From assembly GCF_017104645.1 (NCBI RefSeq), contig NZ_JAAGPF010000006.1, forward strand, positions 1 to 61,002: DNA of 61,002 nucleotides, given 5' to 3'. Origin of the DNA: Burkholderia sp. Ac-20379 (GTDB lineage: Bacteria > Pseudomonadota > Gammaproteobacteria > Burkholderiales > Burkholderiaceae). A program made the translations under genes and the position numbers. The notes below the pieces were generated by a model, which saw nothing but the letters and a program-made list of their open reading frames with translations, was not told the DNA's origin and ran no database searches. Below are positions 60,529 to 61,002 of this stretch, piece by piece. Position 1 is the first letter of the stretch; each line of letters opens with the position of its first letter.

Positions 60529-61002
60529 TTGAGCACGTTGATTGTTGTTTTGCCGCCGCGCGAACCGGCCGTGCCGCTGCCGGAATGGCAATGGCCCGAC
60601 TTGTCGTTCGCGCTCGTCGACAAGGCCGGGCACACGCAACGCGCCGGCCGCGCGTCGCTTGAGACGCTGCCGCAGGCCGCCGCCACGGTGCTGGTGGTGG
60701 CCGCCCGCGACCTGCTGCTGCTGGCCGCCGCCGTGCCCGCCGTGAAGGGGCCGAAGCTGCGCCAGGCGCTGCCGAACATCGTCGAGGACTACCTGATCCA
60801 GGATCCGCAGGCCTGCCACATCGCCGTCGATCCGGTCGCGCTGCCCGACGGGCGGCGCGTGCTGGCCGTGATCGACCGCGAGTGGTTCCGCTTCGCGATC
60901 GACGCGTTCACGGCGGCCGGCCATCGCGCGATCCGCGCCGTGCCGGCCATGCGCTGCCTGCCGGTGCCCGACGGCGTGCCGCTCGCGCCCGCCGCCGAGC
61001 CG
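60529..61002 (+). CDS. gspL: Type II secretion protein GspL, N-terminal part
   Basis: GspL is the inner-membrane protein that anchors GspE. The visible 158 residues are the cytoplasmic actin-like domain, with ALVDKAGHTQRAG, GPKLRQALPNIVEDYLIQDP and IDREWFRFAIDAF. The start is TTG at 60529 (protein begins MSTLIVVLPPREPAVPLPEW), preceded by GGGAGAGG. The frame is open to the window edge, so the membrane helix and periplasmic domain are cut off. Confidence 0.92.
   Translation, partial: MSTLIVVLPPREPAVPLPEWQWPDLSFALVDKAGHTQRAGRASLETLPQAAATVLVVAARDLLLLAAAVPAVKGPKLRQALPNIVEDYLIQDPQACHIAVDPVALPDGRRVLAVIDREWFRFAIDAFTAAGHRAIRAVPAMRCLPVPDGVPLAPAAEP

Overview
This window looks like a piece of the larger chromosome of a Burkholderia sensu stricto strain. 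It is GC-rich throughout, and its proteins read like Burkholderia orthologues. Gene content and order (priA/hemE, atpIBEFHAGDC, parAB-rsmG-mnmG, HU, and the split gsp type II secretion cluster with divergent gspC) are those of the replication-origin side of chromosome 1. I cannot fix the species from sequence alone. I see no insertion sequence, integrase, tRNA, rRNA or CRISPR array.

Layout. 1-6 kb: the start of priA, hemE, a PheC-like periplasmic cyclohexadienyl dehydratase, an odd AT-richer intergenic patch with a 50-codon reading frame and an orphan plus-strand terminator, and an acyl-CoA ligase. 6-14 kb: the complete F1Fo ATP synthase operon, read leftwards from a good sigma-70 promoter at 13.87-13.90 kb. 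14-20 kb: an SLC13-type permease, parB, parA, rsmG and mnmG. Two perfect parS palindromes (18163, 19710) and two degenerate ones (21031, 23494) form a centromere next to parAB. 19.7-30.3 kb: two branched-chain amino acid ABC transporter clusters. The first has a LivM-LivG fusion. The second has a LivF whose Walker A lysine is arginine. In both, a strong hairpin follows the binding-protein gene. 30.6-33.5 kb: a 17-copy heptanucleotide repeat, a GMC oxidoreductase and its divergent LysR regulator. 33.7-46 kb: a CYTH protein, an Lrp-type regulator divergent from phenylalanine hydroxylase and PhhB, a DUF3717 protein, a TctDE-like two-component system, a SET-domain protein, an Old Yellow Enzyme, a glutamine amidotransferase, a MarR regulator with four cysteines, a YbdK-type ligase and a cation/proton antiporter.

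46.09-46.39 kb carries clustered DnaA boxes, a TAG-triplet run and inverted repeats. It is my candidate for the chromosome 1 oriC. Highly expressed genes on both sides (atp leftwards; hup and gsp rightwards) mostly point away from it.

46.5-61 kb: mnmC, HU, a CobW/COG0523 GTPase, a small lytic transglycosylase, and the type II secretion genes gspD-E-F, gspC (divergent) and gspG-H-I-J-K-L; gspL runs off the end.

The most unusual points are: a MnmC whose methyltransferase half has lost its signature motif while the FAD oxidase half looks intact; the candidate origin with a repeated GCCGCACAG motif; the parS array, one copy lying inside a transporter mRNA hairpin; the K-to-R Walker A in LivF; the orphan terminator near 4.15 kb; and the unit-switching heptamer repeat.
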